Positions 9,645 through 22,446 of a stretch of DNA of 64,000 nt are shown here, one piece after another (position 1 is the first letter of the stretch; every line of letters starts with the position of its first letter). The DNA is taken from NCBI RefSeq assembly GCF_013155275.1, contig NZ_JABJXS010000002.1, positions 372,001-436,000 of the forward strand, given 5' to 3'. Source of the DNA: Brenneria sp. hezel4-2-4. GTDB taxonomy: Bacteria; Pseudomonadota; Gammaproteobacteria; Enterobacterales; Enterobacteriaceae. Below the pieces are notes generated by a model. That model did no database searches, was not told the origin of the DNA, and worked only from the letters and a program-made list of their open reading frames with translations. The position numbers and the translations under genes are program-made.

Positions 9645-10120
9645 TGGTTTTTATTATTTAGCTCGTTGGCATGGTGGCGCAGTGATACAGGAATATATTG
9701 CTATTCTATTTTTTATCAGGGCAATCACAGTATTTTCCAATTATAAACATCACGACAACGGCTATTGATAAGTGGATTATTTTTTCACTTCAGGGCGCAT
9801 ATCCAACGAAAAGTAGATACAAAATAATAAAAAAATAGGCTTAATGAAAAAATGCAAGTTGATAAAATATAAGTCCAACTATCTTCTTGATAACGTCAAG
9901 TATGACTTTTTCGCCGTTCATCTATTTTATTAATCAGAGCGTCGATTTCAGGGCAGGCGTGATGCCTATCAGCGGTGGTGAAGGGCGGCAAATGGAAGCG
10001 TGGCCGGCGAACCGGCGCCGTTAACAAACAGAAACTTTAGTTTGAAATCTTCCCTCGGTGTGAAAGATGCATTTTTTAGTCTATAAATTAGAGAGTATTT
10101 TTATAGGCTATAACGGCTTT
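9645..10120. other. AT-rich intergenic region nlpC-ydiV
   Basis: About 475 bp with no convincing gene. The stretch is clearly more AT-rich than its neighbours (for example 9770-9920), and the longest frames lack ribosome-binding sites. It presumably holds the ydiV promoter, but no clear -10/-35 pair stands out. Confidence 0.5.
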
Positions 10121-10846
10121 ATGCGTATTCGTCTGGAAGTGGATTATGTAAATGATTATGTTTTCTGGCCTATGTATAGCCTGGAAGGCAGGCTATTGGC
10201 GGTAGAAATGATCAGCCGATTTAATAGCCTGTCGGGGAACCTGAGTATACCGCCAGATATTCTGATTAATATGCTGAAAAAATCGCAAAAACATGATTTT
10301 GTTAAAGAACAACTCGGTTTTATAAAAAACAGCGCCGACTGGTTTACGCAGAACAACACGTTGCTGGTGCTAAAGGTTGACCATGAAATAGCCGATTTCC
10401 TGGTAGGTTCGAAAAGCGTGTGCGACGAGATTAAAACCATGCCGTTCATTCAGTTAGAAATTAATGAGCTATTCCCGAATTTATCTCGGGGTAAAAGAGA
10501 TGCCCGCCTTTTAAAACTGAGTGAATGGTTTGATCTGTGGCTGGATAATTTTGGTTCGGGGAAAATTAATCTGCAACCGCTGCATGATGGGCTGCTTAAT
10601 ACGGTGAAAATGGATCCGAACTTTGTCGGGCATTTATTATCCCGATCGGCGAATACCTTGATCATGGAACCGTTATTGCGAGTCATTAAAAACCATTATC
10701 AAGGGGTAAGAATTATCGCCAAAGGTATCGACACGCCTGAGTATCTCAACAAGGCCAGACTGCTGGATATCGACGCGGTGCAGGGAAATCTTTGGCCGGC
10801 GGTTCACTTTGATGAACTAAAAACGCAGGCTGATTTTTTCTCATAA
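10121..10846 (+). CDS. ydiV: Degenerate EAL-domain regulator, YdiV/RflP-like
   Basis: In E. coli and Salmonella YdiV is an EAL-fold protein without cyclic-di-GMP phosphodiesterase activity. It binds FlhD4C2 and lowers flagellar gene expression. I choose the ATG at 10121 (MRIRLEVDYVNDYVFWP, 241 residues) because it aligns with the YdiV N-terminus; an in-frame ATG at 10067 would add 18 residues. The EAL motif is degraded (AVEMISRF where YdiV has VELITHF). The catalytic DDFG is LDNFGSG near residue 150. The C-terminal IAKGIDTPE...LDIDAVQGNLWPAV is typical. The position between nlpC and selO is syntenic, and the gene is AT-richer than its neighbours, as often for ydiV. Confidence 0.85.
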   Translation: MRIRLEVDYVNDYVFWPMYSLEGRLLAVEMISRFNSLSGNLSIPPDILINMLKKSQKHDFVKEQLGFIKNSADWFTQNNTLLVLKVDHEIADFLVGSKSVCDEIKTMPFIQLEINELFPNLSRGKRDARLLKLSEWFDLWLDNFGSGKINLQPLHDGLLNTVKMDPNFVGHLLSRSANTLIMEPLLRVIKNHYQGVRIIAKGIDTPEYLNKARLLDIDAVQGNLWPAVHFDELKTQADFFS

Positions 10847-10984
10847 GCCCTTTTTTTCGTTCGCGAATTTCTTTTCAATTCGGCTTAGTTTGCCAGCCGG
10901 CGCGCTGGATAAATAATAACCACAGACTTACTCCGTGTTAATTCCCGGCTTACCGCTCTACACTTTCCGGTAAAGGGAGAGAAC

Positions 10985-12436
10985 ATGCCGCAGACACTAT
11001 CGTTCGTTAATCACTATTTTCAACAGCTGCCGGGGTTTTATACCGCACTGCATCCTACGCCGCTTCAGGGCGCGCGTCTGCTGTATCACAGTACGGGACT
11101 GGCGGATGAGCTCGGGCTATCGCCTGAGTGGTTTACCCGCGAGCATGAAGCGGTCTGGCGCGGCGAACGATTATTGCCCGGCATGGCGCCGCTGGCGCAG
11201 GTTTACAGCGGTCATCAGTTTGGCATGTGGGCCGGGCAACTGGGCGACGGACGCGGCATTCTGCTGGGTGAACAGCAACTGGCGGACGGCCGCAGCATGG
11301 ACTGGCACCTGAAAGGCGCCGGCCTGACCCCGTATTCCCGGATGGGAGACGGCCGTGCGGTATTGCGCTCGGTTATCCGTGAGTTTCTGGCTTCTGAAGC
11401 GATGCATCATCTGGGCATTCCGACGACACGCGCCCTAACCATTGTCACCAGCGATCAAACCATACAGCGCGAGCGGGAAGAACCGGGGGCGATGCTGCTG
11501 CGGGTGGCGGAGAGCCATATACGCTTCGGCCACTTTGAACATTTCTATTATCGTCGCGAAGGCGAAAAAGTCCGTCAACTAGCGGATTTCGTTATCGCCC
11601 GCCACTGGCCGCAGTGGCAGGATGACGGCCAGCGGTATGCCTTATGGTTCGGTGACGTGGTGGAGCGCACCGCACGACTGATGGCGCAGTGGCAGGCGGT
11701 CGGTTTTGCCCATGGCGTGATGAATACCGATAATATGTCGATTCTCGGTTTGACCATCGATTATGGCCCTTACGGGTTTTTGGATGACTATCAGCCGGAT
11801 TATATCTGCAACCACTCCGACCATCAGGGACGCTATGCTTTCGATAATCAACCCGCGGTTGGTTTATGGAATCTGCATCGCCTGGCGCAGTCGCTGTCGG
11901 GGCTGATGAGCGCCGACGAGCTGGAAACGGCGTTGGCCCGTTATGAGCCGGCGCTGATGCAGAAATATGGCGAACTGATGCGCGCGAAACTCGGGCTGTT
12001 CAGCGCACAGGAGACGGATAACGCTATTCTTCAGGGGTTACTGCGCCTGATGCAGCAGGAACGAAGCGACTATACCCGTACTTTTCGCCTGTTGGCGCAG
12101 AGCGAGCAGCACAGCGCGCAGTCGCCGTTGCGCGATGAGTTTATCGATCGTCCCGCTTTCGACCACTGGTTTAGCGGTTATCGCCAGCGGCTGATGCAGG
12201 AAGAGCGGGGCGACGCCGAACGCCAGCGGCGAATGAAAGCGGCCAACCCGAGGTTTATTCTGCGCAACTATCTGGCGCAGAACGCGATTGCGCAGGCGGA
12301 AAAAGATGATATCAGCGTGCTGACCCGATTACACCAGGCGCTGTGTCAACCCTATGAGGATCGTCCTGAGATGGACGACCTGGCGGCATTACCGCCAGAG
12401 TGGGGCAAACATCTTGAGATATCCTGTTCCAGTTGA
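10985..12436 (+). CDS. selO: Protein adenylyltransferase SelO (YdiU)
   Basis: SelO pseudokinases transfer AMP to protein serine, threonine or tyrosine residues and act in redox homeostasis. The 483-residue protein shows [38 protein letters not shown] and [13 protein letters not shown]. The active-site region is [22 protein letters not shown]. It ends with cysteine followed by two serines, the redox-active C-terminal cysteine position of bacterial SelO. An AGGGAGAG ribosome-binding site precedes the ATG. It converges on hmuV, leaving only 6 bp between stops. Confidence 0.95.
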   Translation: MPQTLSFVNHYFQQLPGFYTALHPTPLQGARLLYHSTGLADELGLSPEWFTREHEAVWRGERLLPGMAPLAQVYSGHQFGMWAGQLGDGRGILLGEQQLADGRSMDWHLKGAGLTPYSRMGDGRAVLRSVIREFLASEAMHHLGIPTTRALTIVTSDQTIQREREEPGAMLLRVAESHIRFGHFEHFYYRREGEKVRQLADFVIARHWPQWQDDGQRYALWFGDVVERTARLMAQWQAVGFAHGVMNTDNMSILGLTIDYGPYGFLDDYQPDYICNHSDHQGRYAFDNQPAVGLWNLHRLAQSLSGLMSADELETALARYEPALMQKYGELMRAKLGLFSAQETDNAILQGLLRLMQQERSDYTRTFRLLAQSEQHSAQSPLRDEFIDRPAFDHWFSGYRQRLMQEERGDAERQRRMKAANPRFILRNYLAQNAIAQAEKDDISVLTRLHQALCQPYEDRPEMDDLAALPPEWGKHLEISCSS

Positions 12437-12442
12437 ATCCGG

Positions 12443-13240
12443 CTACTGGCGCAGGTAAACCTGTGGGATCGGGTATTCGGGGTGCGGGCTGACGTTCAGG
12501 TCGGCCTGATACCAGCGGGTCAGGATCTCTGCTTGCAGTACCTGAGCCGGCGTGCCTTGCGCCACCAGTTTGCCGTCGTGCAGCAGTAAAATCCGATCGG
12601 CATAGAGGGCGGCGAGATTGAGATCGTGCAGTACGCAGCATACCGCCAGCGGCTGCTGTTGGGTCAACTGCTTCAACAGCCGCAGCAGGTGTTGCTGATG
12701 ATAGAGATCCAACGCCGACGTCGGTTCATCCAGAAACAGCCAGCCCGGCGTCGGCTGCGGGTGCCAGAGCTGAGCCAGTACCCGCGCCAGCTGCACGCGC
12801 TGCTGTTCGCCGCCGGAGAGCTGGCGGTAATCGCGATTGGCTAACGTTAAGCAGCCGGTTTGCTCCATTACCCGGCGGATGACCTCATCATTCCGCCGAT
12901 CGCGGCTATAGGGTGAACGCCCCATAGCGACCACCTCCTGTACGCTGAATGCGAAGGCCATGCCGCTGTGCTGGCGCATCACCGCACGGGTTTTCGCCAG
13001 CGCGGTAGGGTTCCACTGTGCAAATGGCTTACCGGCTAACCGGCATTCGCCCCGATCGGGCGTCAGATAGCCGGTCAATAAGCGCAGCAGCGTGGATTTA
13101 CCTGCGCCATTCGGCCCGATAATGGCCACGATCTCACCGCAGTTGATTTCCAGCGAAATATCGTCAGTCAGGCATCGTCCGGCGGTGTGGAAATGGAGAT
13201 TACGCGCCACCAGCGCGTTATCCGGAACGAGGTTATTCAT
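12443..13240 (-). CDS. hmuV: Haemin ABC transporter ATPase HmuV
   Basis: HmuV supplies ATP hydrolysis for periplasm-to-cytoplasm haem import through HmuTUV. The 265 residues include Walker A ([18 protein letters not shown]), [17 protein letters not shown] (typical of haem and siderophore ATPases), the signature [18 protein letters not shown] and Walker [13 protein letters not shown]. Its start overlaps the end of hmuU by 8 bases, so it is the last gene of hmuSTUV. Confidence 0.94.
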   Translation of the reverse strand: MNNLVPDNALVARNLHFHTAGRCLTDDISLEINCGEIVAIIGPNGAGKSTLLRLLTGYLTPDRGECRLAGKPFAQWNPTALAKTRAVMRQHSGMAFAFSVQEVVAMGRSPYSRDRRNDEVIRRVMEQTGCLTLANRDYRQLSGGEQQRVQLARVLAQLWHPQPTPGWLFLDEPTSALDLYHQQHLLRLLKQLTQQQPLAVCCVLHDLNLAALYADRILLLHDGKLVAQGTPAQVLQAEILTRWYQADLNVSPHPEYPIPQVYLRQ

Positions 13241-14237
13241 TGCCGCGTCCTTTATGCTGCACGATCAGCCATAAGAAGTAAGGCCCGCCAATCAGGCTGG
13301 TTAACAGCCCGACGGGCATTTCCGCCGGCGATAACACCGTGCGGGCCAGCGTATCCGCCGCCACCAGCAGGCAGGCGCCGCCGAGTATCGAACCGGGAAT
13401 AAGCCAGCGGTGATCGGCGCCCAGATGCAAGCGTATCAGATGCGGAATAACCAGCCCGATAAAGCCGATAACGCCGCTGACTGCGACGGCGACGCCCACC
13501 AGCAGCGAGCTTAATAGCAACAGCGTGTACTTGGTTCGTTTAACGTTAACCCCAAGATAATGCGCTTCTTCATCGCCCAGCTGTAGCAGGTTTAAGCGGC
13601 GGGTATGAAACAGGGTTATCACGATGGCGGGAAGCGCCAGCGTGGCCGCTACCAACAGCATCGGCCACTGCGCCTGTCCCAAACTTCCCATGCCCCACAG
13701 CGAAAGTTGGCGCAGTTGCTGGTCGTTACTGATATAAGTCAGCACGCCGACCGCCGCGCCGCACAGAGCGTTAAGCGCAATCCCCGCCAGCAACAGCCGG
13801 GTCAATCCGCCTTGTTCGCTGCGGCTAAGGATGAAAATGATGGCGGTAATCGTCAGGCTGCCGGCAAAAGCCGCGAACATCGGGCTGTAAAGCGCCAACA
13901 GCGGCGGAAGGCTGAGCGGCAGAATAATGCTCAACGCCACGGCAAGCGCCGCGCCGCCGCTGATCCCCAGCAGACCGGGATCGGCCAGCGGATTGCGGAA
14001 TAATCCCTGCATGATGGCGCCTGAACAGGCTAACGCGCCGCCGACCAACACGGCCAGCAACACCCGGGGAAGACGAATATTCAGCCAGATATGCCATAGC
14101 GGGTCGTCAAGCGGCGTCTGCCACAGTGTCTTGAAAGACAGGGCGAGCGCGCCCATATTCGCCGCGCACACCACCAGTATCAGCATCAGCGCCAGCAAAC
14201 CCGCCAGTAAATAGCGGGGATTGAACCGTTGCGTCAT
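13233..14237 (-). CDS. hmuU: Haemin ABC transporter permease HmuU
   Basis: FecCD/BtuC-family permease of 334 residues with about ten membrane segments. Landmarks are [58 protein letters not shown] and [20 protein letters not shown]. It forms the channel for haem taken from HmuT. ATGA overlap with hmuT upstream and 8-base overlap with hmuV downstream indicate tight coupling. Confidence 0.95.
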   Translation of the reverse strand: MTQRFNPRYLLAGLLALMLILVVCAANMGALALSFKTLWQTPLDDPLWHIWLNIRLPRVLLAVLVGGALACSGAIMQGLFRNPLADPGLLGISGGAALAVALSIILPLSLPPLLALYSPMFAAFAGSLTITAIIFILSRSEQGGLTRLLLAGIALNALCGAAVGVLTYISNDQQLRQLSLWGMGSLGQAQWPMLLVAATLALPAIVITLFHTRRLNLLQLGDEEAHYLGVNVKRTKYTLLLLSSLLVGVAVAVSGVIGFIGLVIPHLIRLHLGADHRWLIPGSILGGACLLVAADTLARTVLSPAEMPVGLLTSLIGGPYFLWLIVQHKGRGNE

Positions 14238-15052
14238 TGTATTTTTTCTGCGACCTGGCGCAGCGTCGCCATCAGCGCCGGCGTCTCCAGCGTAAAGCCG
14301 AGCATGGCCATGTCGTCAACGACCAGCAGCCGACGCGCTTTACCTGCCGGCGTCAGCGCCAGGCCTGGTAATTTCCATATCTGTTCTTCGCCGCCCAAGC
14401 TTTTTAACCCCTGGCTGGAGATCAGCACCAAATCCGGCGCGCTGGCTACCACGCCTTCCTGCGACAAGGGCTGATAACGTTCGATGCCCTGCATGGCGTT
14501 GGTTAACCCAACGCGCCGGATGATGGTATCGGCAGGGGTATTCTGTCCGGCGGCCATGGCGGTCATGCCGCCGTGGCTGAGAACAAAGAGCGCCTTAACC
14601 GGCAGAGGCGTTTGGGCGACGTTGGCGATTTGTTGTTGATAAGCCTCGGTCAGCTTCTTGCCTTCGGCCTCTTTATGCAGGGCCTGGGAAATCACGCTGA
14701 TTTTTTGCGGCACCGTTTCCACCGCTGGTTTGGCCGGAACGTGAATCACTTTGGTTCCGCTGTCCGCCACCTGCTTTAATACCAGAGACGGTTGGGCCAG
14801 TTCGCTGGCAATGACCAGTGAGGGTTTCATGGCCAGGATGCCTTCGGCGTTGAGCTGACGCATGTAGCCAACGTCGGGTAACGCCGTGGCGGCGTCAGGA
14901 TGCAGGCTGGTGCTGTCTCTGGCGACCAGATCTTTTTCGGCGCCGAGCGCATAGATGATTTCCGTCACATCGCCGCCAATGGACACAATGCGTTCCTCGG
15001 CTGAAACGCTGAACGGCAGCGCCATCAATAACGGTATTAACCAGTTTTTCAT
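14234..15052 (-). CDS. hmuT: Periplasmic haemin-binding protein HmuT
   Basis: Substrate-binding protein of the HmuTUV haem transporter. The 272 residues begin with a Sec signal ([18 protein letters not shown], cleavage before [10 protein letters not shown]). The class III binding-protein fold follows, with [26 protein letters not shown] and [20 protein letters not shown]. The tyrosine in GYMRQL is the usual haem ligand in this family. It overlaps hmuS upstream and hmuU downstream by 4 bases each. Confidence 0.94.
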   Translation of the reverse strand: MKNWLIPLLMALPFSVSAEERIVSIGGDVTEIIYALGAEKDLVARDSTSLHPDAATALPDVGYMRQLNAEGILAMKPSLVIASELAQPSLVLKQVADSGTKVIHVPAKPAVETVPQKISVISQALHKEAEGKKLTEAYQQQIANVAQTPLPVKALFVLSHGGMTAMAAGQNTPADTIIRRVGLTNAMQGIERYQPLSQEGVVASAPDLVLISSQGLKSLGGEEQIWKLPGLALTPAGKARRLLVVDDMAMLGFTLETPALMATLRQVAEKIQ

Positions 15053-16101
15053 GCGGCAAGATCCTTAAGCGGTTTCAGCGCGCCGATCTGCTCGCGCCAC
15101 TGCTGTTGTTCAGGCGTGCCTTCGGTACGCTGCCCAAATAACTGCGCAATCTGCGTACCGTCCGCGGCGTATAATTCCAGACTGGTCACGATGCCGTCGG
15201 CGGTCGGTTTGCGGGTAATCCAGCTCTCGGCAATCGAATTTTCAATCAAATGCAGCGTGAAATCCTGATTGAAAATGTTGATCCATTCGGCATGCTGCTC
15301 CATGCGTTCCACGCGTTCGATTTTACCGGTAAAAATCTGCACGCAGCCACGGTTGCCAACAAATACCATGATTTCATTCTGCTCTTCTCTGGCGGCGAAC
15401 AGGATCTGTGATAATGCGCCGTTATCAACCTGATAAGCCAGGTCGTCGCTGACGGCGCGAAAAGCCTGTTGGCGGGTCAGATTATAGCGTTTTAGCAGAA
15501 TGAAGAATTGGTGTACATCGGTCATCGCCCGCCATTCCGCTTCAAATTGCGGGTTAGGCTCCGCCGATGGCGTGGCGGCGGGATTGGCGGGAAGAACGTC
15601 AATTGCCAGCGCCGGATTTTCAGCGCTGACAAATTTCTCGATGAACTGCTGCCAGGCCGGCATATCGGTTGTGTCGGTCGTATAGACTTTAAGGATGGCG
15701 TCGCCCTGGCGATCAAAAAACTGAATGCTGTGACGCTCTCCGCGCGGCGTGACTTCCCGCAGCGCGAAAGCCGACGCCCATTGGTGCAGAAACAGGCGCA
15801 GATCCAGCTCGCGCGGATTAAGGATCAGGCCGGCGTGACCGTCAAGATGCTGATTTCGATAGTAGCCGACATGCTCATGTACGGCGTAGTGGTTACGCGT
15901 AATCGATTTGGTATTCCCCACCTGCTCCAGCGCGCCGAGCCAGGCTTTGGCATCGCCCTGTAGACGCTGAGCATCGTGCCCGACGCGGGCGTGAGTTAAT
16001 TCCGCCTCGCTGATGCCGAGCTGGGCCGCCAGATCGCGGGCATATTTACGTGGGTGCGCAATCTTGGCTTGCAGGTATTGTTGGTAAATCGACGTCTGCA
16101 T
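15049..16101 (-). CDS. hmuS: Haemin-degrading factor HmuS
   Basis: HmuS/HemS proteins bind cytoplasmic haem and release its iron. I choose the ATG at 16101 ([19 protein letters not shown], 350 residues) because AAGGAAG lies 5 bases upstream and the N-terminus then matches the family; an upstream in-frame start at 16131 would add 10 residues. The protein has the duplicated HemS repeat, with [20 protein letters not shown] and [19 protein letters not shown] Fur box precedes it. No haem-receptor gene (hmuR) or hemP lies upstream; aglB begins instead. Confidence 0.94.
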   Translation of the reverse strand: MQTSIYQQYLQAKIAHPRKYARDLAAQLGISEAELTHARVGHDAQRLQGDAKAWLGALEQVGNTKSITRNHYAVHEHVGYYRNQHLDGHAGLILNPRELDLRLFLHQWASAFALREVTPRGERHSIQFFDRQGDAILKVYTTDTTDMPAWQQFIEKFVSAENPALAIDVLPANPAATPSAEPNPQFEAEWRAMTDVHQFFILLKRYNLTRQQAFRAVSDDLAYQVDNGALSQILFAAREEQNEIMVFVGNRGCVQIFTGKIERVERMEQHAEWINIFNQDFTLHLIENSIAESWITRKPTADGIVTSLELYAADGTQIAQLFGQRTEGTPEQQQWREQIGALKPLKDLAA

Positions 16102-16147
16102 TCTTACTTCCTTATCTTTGGTATTAATCACAGCATAGCCGGAAATG

Positions 16148-16165
16148 AATGAGAATCATTTTCAT
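16148..16165 (-). promoter_or_regulatory. Fur box of hmuSTUV
   Basis: AATGAGAATCATTTTCAT matches the 7-1-7 Fur model at 12 of 14 positions and lies 47 bp upstream of the hmuS start. It is followed upstream by a small inverted repeat GTAAC-aaaaaa-GTTAC (16166-16181). Iron repression of haem uptake is expected. Confidence 0.8.
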
Positions 16166-16290
16166 GTAACAAAAAAGTTACATCAAGTGAAGTTTTCTTA
16201 ATCCGCCGGGAATGAATGATAACCACTGGATCGGAGGGGAAGGCCGGCCAGTTAGGGAGAGATGCGCACGCGCCGGTAGTGAAAAGCAAG

Positions 16291-16326
16291 CCCCTCTCTG
16301 ATCAATCGACCGTGACCAGAGAGGGG
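16291..16326 (-). terminator. Terminator after the 6-phospho-alpha-glucosidase gene
   Basis: CCCCTCTCTG and CAGAGAGGGG form a perfect 10-bp stem. On the minus strand it starts 9 bases after the aglB-like stop and is followed by CTTGCTTTTC. It separates this operon from hmuSTUV. Confidence 0.75.
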
Positions 16327-16334
16327 CGGGGTGA

Positions 16335-19237
<2,903 letters not shown>

Positions 19238-19360
19238 GGTATTGTCCTTCATTGTAATTTACATAGGGTGATATTATTTTTTTCTGTAAATAGGAATTCG
19301 TTTCCTGTGCGTTGAGAATATGAATATTCGCATCGGCGAGTCGCAAATTAACCAGAGATT

Positions 19361-19376
19361 TGTGAGCCGGGTCATG
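19361..19376. promoter_or_regulatory. Possible CRP site between aglA and its regulator
   Basis: TGTGAGCCGGGTCATG matches TGTGA-N6-TCA and lies 124 bp upstream of aglA and 167 bp upstream of the regulator gene, in a 305-bp divergent intergenic region. Catabolite control is expected for such an operon. No clear GntR operator could be picked by eye in the rest of the region. Confidence 0.4.
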
Positions 19377-19542
19377 AATTGGTGATAGCCTGAGTGGTCT
19401 GCTTTTTTGCTTTGTTGCAGATCTCTGGCGGCGGGAAAGGGTGCAGAAGAAAAGGTTTCAATCTAACGCTATGATAAAAATAGTGATTTAGAAATGGATA
19501 CGGGCAGCATAAAGGCCAAACAGGCGGAATAGAGGTCTAAAA

Positions 19543-20256
19543 GTGATCTACAAATCTATCGCGGAACAGCTCCGTTCGCGGATAAATTCAGTTGAGTTTA
19601 GCGCGGGAGACGCCATTCCGGCGGAAAAGACGCTGGCGGCGCAGTTCAGTGTTTCACGGATGACGATCCGTAAGGCCATTGAGATCCTGGTAAAGGACGG
19701 TTTATTGCAGCGCCGTCATGGCAGCGGTACGTATATCCAGCAAAAAGACTTCCAGCATGAGAGCCGGGCGTTGAACAGTTTTGCCGAGCATATGCGACGC
19801 ATCGGGCGTACCGCCCAGAATGAAGTGGTGGATTTTCGCATTATCCCGGCGCCGCCTTCCATCGCCAGTCAACTGCGTTTGCGGGTCGATGAGAAAATCT
19901 ATTTTTCCCGGCGGGTGCGTTTTATTGATGAAAAACCGCTGATGGTTGAAGACAGCTACCTGCCGGTGAAGCCCTTCCCAGAGTTATCGATTAAACATTT
20001 ACAAGGCTCTAAATTCGCTTACATCGAAGATGAAAAGCACATCGTGATTGCCGGCTGTTATGAAACCTTTTCCCCGGTGCTGGCGGATGCGTCCGCTGCC
20101 AGGCTGTTGCGCGTAAAGGATGGTTCGCCGCTATTGCAAATGACCTCATTAACGCAATCCGTCGAAGGGGCTTACCTTGATTTTTCCATCATGCTTTGTA
20201 ACGTGAATAACTATCAGGTGAACTTTTATATGCAGCGCAACAAACTTGCCCTGTGA
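19543..20256 (+). CDS. GntR-family (HutC/UTRA) transcriptional regulator of the alpha-glucoside operon
   Basis: A 237-residue regulator with an N-terminal winged helix (IPAEKTLAAQFSVSRMTIRK with GSGTYIQQK at its end, residues 25-70). A C-terminal UTRA effector domain contains IYFSRRVRFIDEKPLMVEDSYLP-type sequence. The start is GTG at 19543 (VIYKSIAEQLRSRINSVEF). It is divergent from aglAB and converges on the sucrose isomerase gene. By analogy with AglR/TreR-type proteins it probably represses aglAB and perhaps the isomerase, and is relieved by a phosphorylated sugar. That role is inferred from position. Confidence 0.85.
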   Translation: MIYKSIAEQLRSRINSVEFSAGDAIPAEKTLAAQFSVSRMTIRKAIEILVKDGLLQRRHGSGTYIQQKDFQHESRALNSFAEHMRRIGRTAQNEVVDFRIIPAPPSIASQLRLRVDEKIYFSRRVRFIDEKPLMVEDSYLPVKPFPELSIKHLQGSKFAYIEDEKHIVIAGCYETFSPVLADASAARLLRVKDGSPLLQMTSLTQSVEGAYLDFSIMLCNVNNYQVNFYMQRNKLAL

Positions 20257-20290
20257 GGCGAGGGAAACGACGGCTTGGCCGCAAACGCAA

Positions 20291-20319
20291 GCCGGCTAAC
20301 CCATCAGGGGCTAGCCGGT
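20291..20319. terminator. Hairpin between the regulator and sucrose isomerase genes
   Basis: CCGGCTA / TAGCCGG, extended by an inner CCC/GGG pair, forms a strong stem-loop between two convergent genes. No T-run follows, so a rho-independent terminator is only probable. Confidence 0.5.
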
Positions 20320-20354
20320 TCGGGATTTAAGCTTAATACCGTCAGGATGGCGGA

Positions 20355-22166
20355 TTAATTAAGCTGGTAAATGCCCGCCTGCCACGGTTGCAGTTCAAGT
20401 TTGGTTGCATTTGGCTGCACGGCGGCTTTCATGCCGCTCTCCACTACGGCTTTTTTGATCGACAACTCCGCGGGCAGCGCATAGTCGATCGGCTGCTCCT
20501 TGAAATTCACCACGATCAGATATTTGTCGCCGTTAAGAATGCGGGTGTAGGCATAGACATCATTATTGGCGGGATCGAGATCCTGAAAAGCGCCATAGGT
20601 CAGTGCCGGGGTCGCATGTCTGATGGCAATCAACTGACGATAGAAGTTATACACGGAATCCGGATCTTTGGCTTGATCGGCGGCGTTAATCTCTTTGTAG
20701 TTGGGGTTAATGCGGAACCACGGCGTGCCATCGGTGAAGCCGGCATTCTTGCTATTGCTCCACTGGAACGGCGTACGGCTATTATCGCGGCTGGTCTGTT
20801 TCACATTCTCCAGAAACTCATCCGGCTTCGCTTTCCCGGTTTCAACAAAGTCCTGCCAGAAGCCTTTCACTTCAATATCATCAAACTCGTCGATATTTTG
20901 GAAAGGATAGTTGGTCATCGCCAATTCCTCCCCCTGAAAGATAAACGGAGTAGCGCGCTGGGTTAATACCAACGTCGCCAGCGCTTTGGCTGAAAGGGCG
21001 CGCCACTGCGGACGATCGTCGCCAAAGTGTGAGACGGCGCGCGGGTTGTCATGGTTGCCGAGAAAGAAAGTATTCCAGCCGTATTCCCCGGCCATGTCCA
21101 CCAGCCGATTGTTTATCTGCCGGAACTGAGACAATGTCCAGTCATGGTGCCGCCATCTTTCCTCAACCGAGCGGTCGAGACGGATCAGATCGAAGGAAAA
21201 AGCCATATCGAGTTCCTTACGACGCTGGTCAATAAACGGCGCGGCTTCTTCAATCGGCACGCCGAAAATTTCGCCGGCGGAAACCAGATCATTTTTTGCC
21301 AGCACCTTCTGATGCATTTCCTGAATATAACGGTGAAGATTAGGCCCCTGAGTGTAGGTGTAGGCGAAGTTTGCCCGTTGCTCGGGAGTGAGGTCGGGAA
21401 ACGCCGGATTTTTCGAGAACGTGGCGACGGTATCCATCCGCAGACCGGACACCCCTTTATTAACCCAGAAGCGCAGCATGTCGTAGATATCTTCACGCAC
21501 TTTGGGATTATCCCAGTTCAGATCGGGTTGTTGAATACCGAAGTAATGCAGATAGTATTGATTCGTCGCGTTATCTTTCTGCCAGGCGGAACCGCCAAAA
21601 AAGGAGGGATAATTATTGGGCGGATTGCCGTCCTTACCGTCGCGCCAGATATAATAGTCACGATAAGGATTATCTTTCGATTTTCTGCTTTCCTGGAACC
21701 AATGGTGCTCAGCGCTGGAGTGATTGACCACAACATCAATCATCAGGCGCATATCGCGTTTTTTCATTTCAGAAATAAGGCGATCGAAATCCTCCATATT
21801 TCCGTATTCTTTCATTATCTTGCGATAGTCACGAATATCGTAACCATTATCCACATTGGGAGAGTCGTAATGGGGATTAATCCAGATAGCGTTGATACCA
21901 AGATCTTTTAAATAATCCAGCTTTTCGGTAATCCCTTTAAGATCGCCGATACCATCGCCATTGCTGTCTTTAAACGAGCGTGGATAAACCTGATAAAATA
22001 CGGCCTCTTTCCACCAGGCCGGGCGAGCGGATACGCCATCATTAATCGCGATGACTGACGAGTCATCATCTGCATTATTCTGCGGCTGCGCACTGCATAA
22101 TCCAGAAAAAGTTAACCCCGCCAGTAATGCGATACTAATATTTAAACGTCTTTTAACCATAGTCAT
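20355..22166 (-). CDS. Exported sucrose isomerase (isomaltulose/trehalulose synthase), GH13
   Basis: Sucrose isomerases convert sucrose into isomaltulose and trehalulose. The 603-residue protein has a signal peptide (hydrophobic SIALLAGLTFSGLCSA, cleavage about residue 26) and closely tracks PalI/MutB: PAWWKEAVFYQVYPRSFKD, INPHYDSPNVDNGYDI, NNYPSFFGGSAWQKD, EFDDIEVKGFWQDFVETGK and SRDNSRTPFQW. Catalytic residues are nucleophile D245, acid/base E299 (AGEIFGVP) and D373 (NHDNPR). The isomerase loop reads R329-L-D-R-S333. Three positions differ from known isomerases: M244 (usually F), G370 (usually D) and S333 (usually D). The gene lies beside a PTS/GH4 system for sucrose isomers. A related alpha-glucosidase remains possible but is less likely. 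Confidence 0.85.
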   Translation of the reverse strand: MTMVKRRLNISIALLAGLTFSGLCSAQPQNNADDDSSVIAINDGVSARPAWWKEAVFYQVYPRSFKDSNGDGIGDLKGITEKLDYLKDLGINAIWINPHYDSPNVDNGYDIRDYRKIMKEYGNMEDFDRLISEMKKRDMRLMIDVVVNHSSAEHHWFQESRKSKDNPYRDYYIWRDGKDGNPPNNYPSFFGGSAWQKDNATNQYYLHYFGIQQPDLNWDNPKVREDIYDMLRFWVNKGVSGLRMDTVATFSKNPAFPDLTPEQRANFAYTYTQGPNLHRYIQEMHQKVLAKNDLVSAGEIFGVPIEEAAPFIDQRRKELDMAFSFDLIRLDRSVEERWRHHDWTLSQFRQINNRLVDMAGEYGWNTFFLGNHDNPRAVSHFGDDRPQWRALSAKALATLVLTQRATPFIFQGEELAMTNYPFQNIDEFDDIEVKGFWQDFVETGKAKPDEFLENVKQTSRDNSRTPFQWSNSKNAGFTDGTPWFRINPNYKEINAADQAKDPDSVYNFYRQLIAIRHATPALTYGAFQDLDPANNDVYAYTRILNGDKYLIVVNFKEQPIDYALPAELSIKKAVVESGMKAAVQPNATKLELQPWQAGIYQLN

Positions 22167-22446
22167 ATATTACTCATAATTAGTTATGATATAGAATTAT
22201 TTTCTATCGAAATTAGCCGAATATTGGCTGCGGGGAAGTTTTACAGTGCAATCAGTTACGGTCAACTTATAATTGCAAATGTAATTTTTATTCTCAATAA
22301 CTATTGTAATTCCGTGATGGCAAAGTAGTCATAAGATTAATAATTAAAACTGATGTTAAAAAATAAAAATCATTATTAGCAGGTTTATTATTTAACGGCC
22401 TCCTTGCCGTAATAAATTTAAAGTCATATCGACTGTATTTTCCGTA

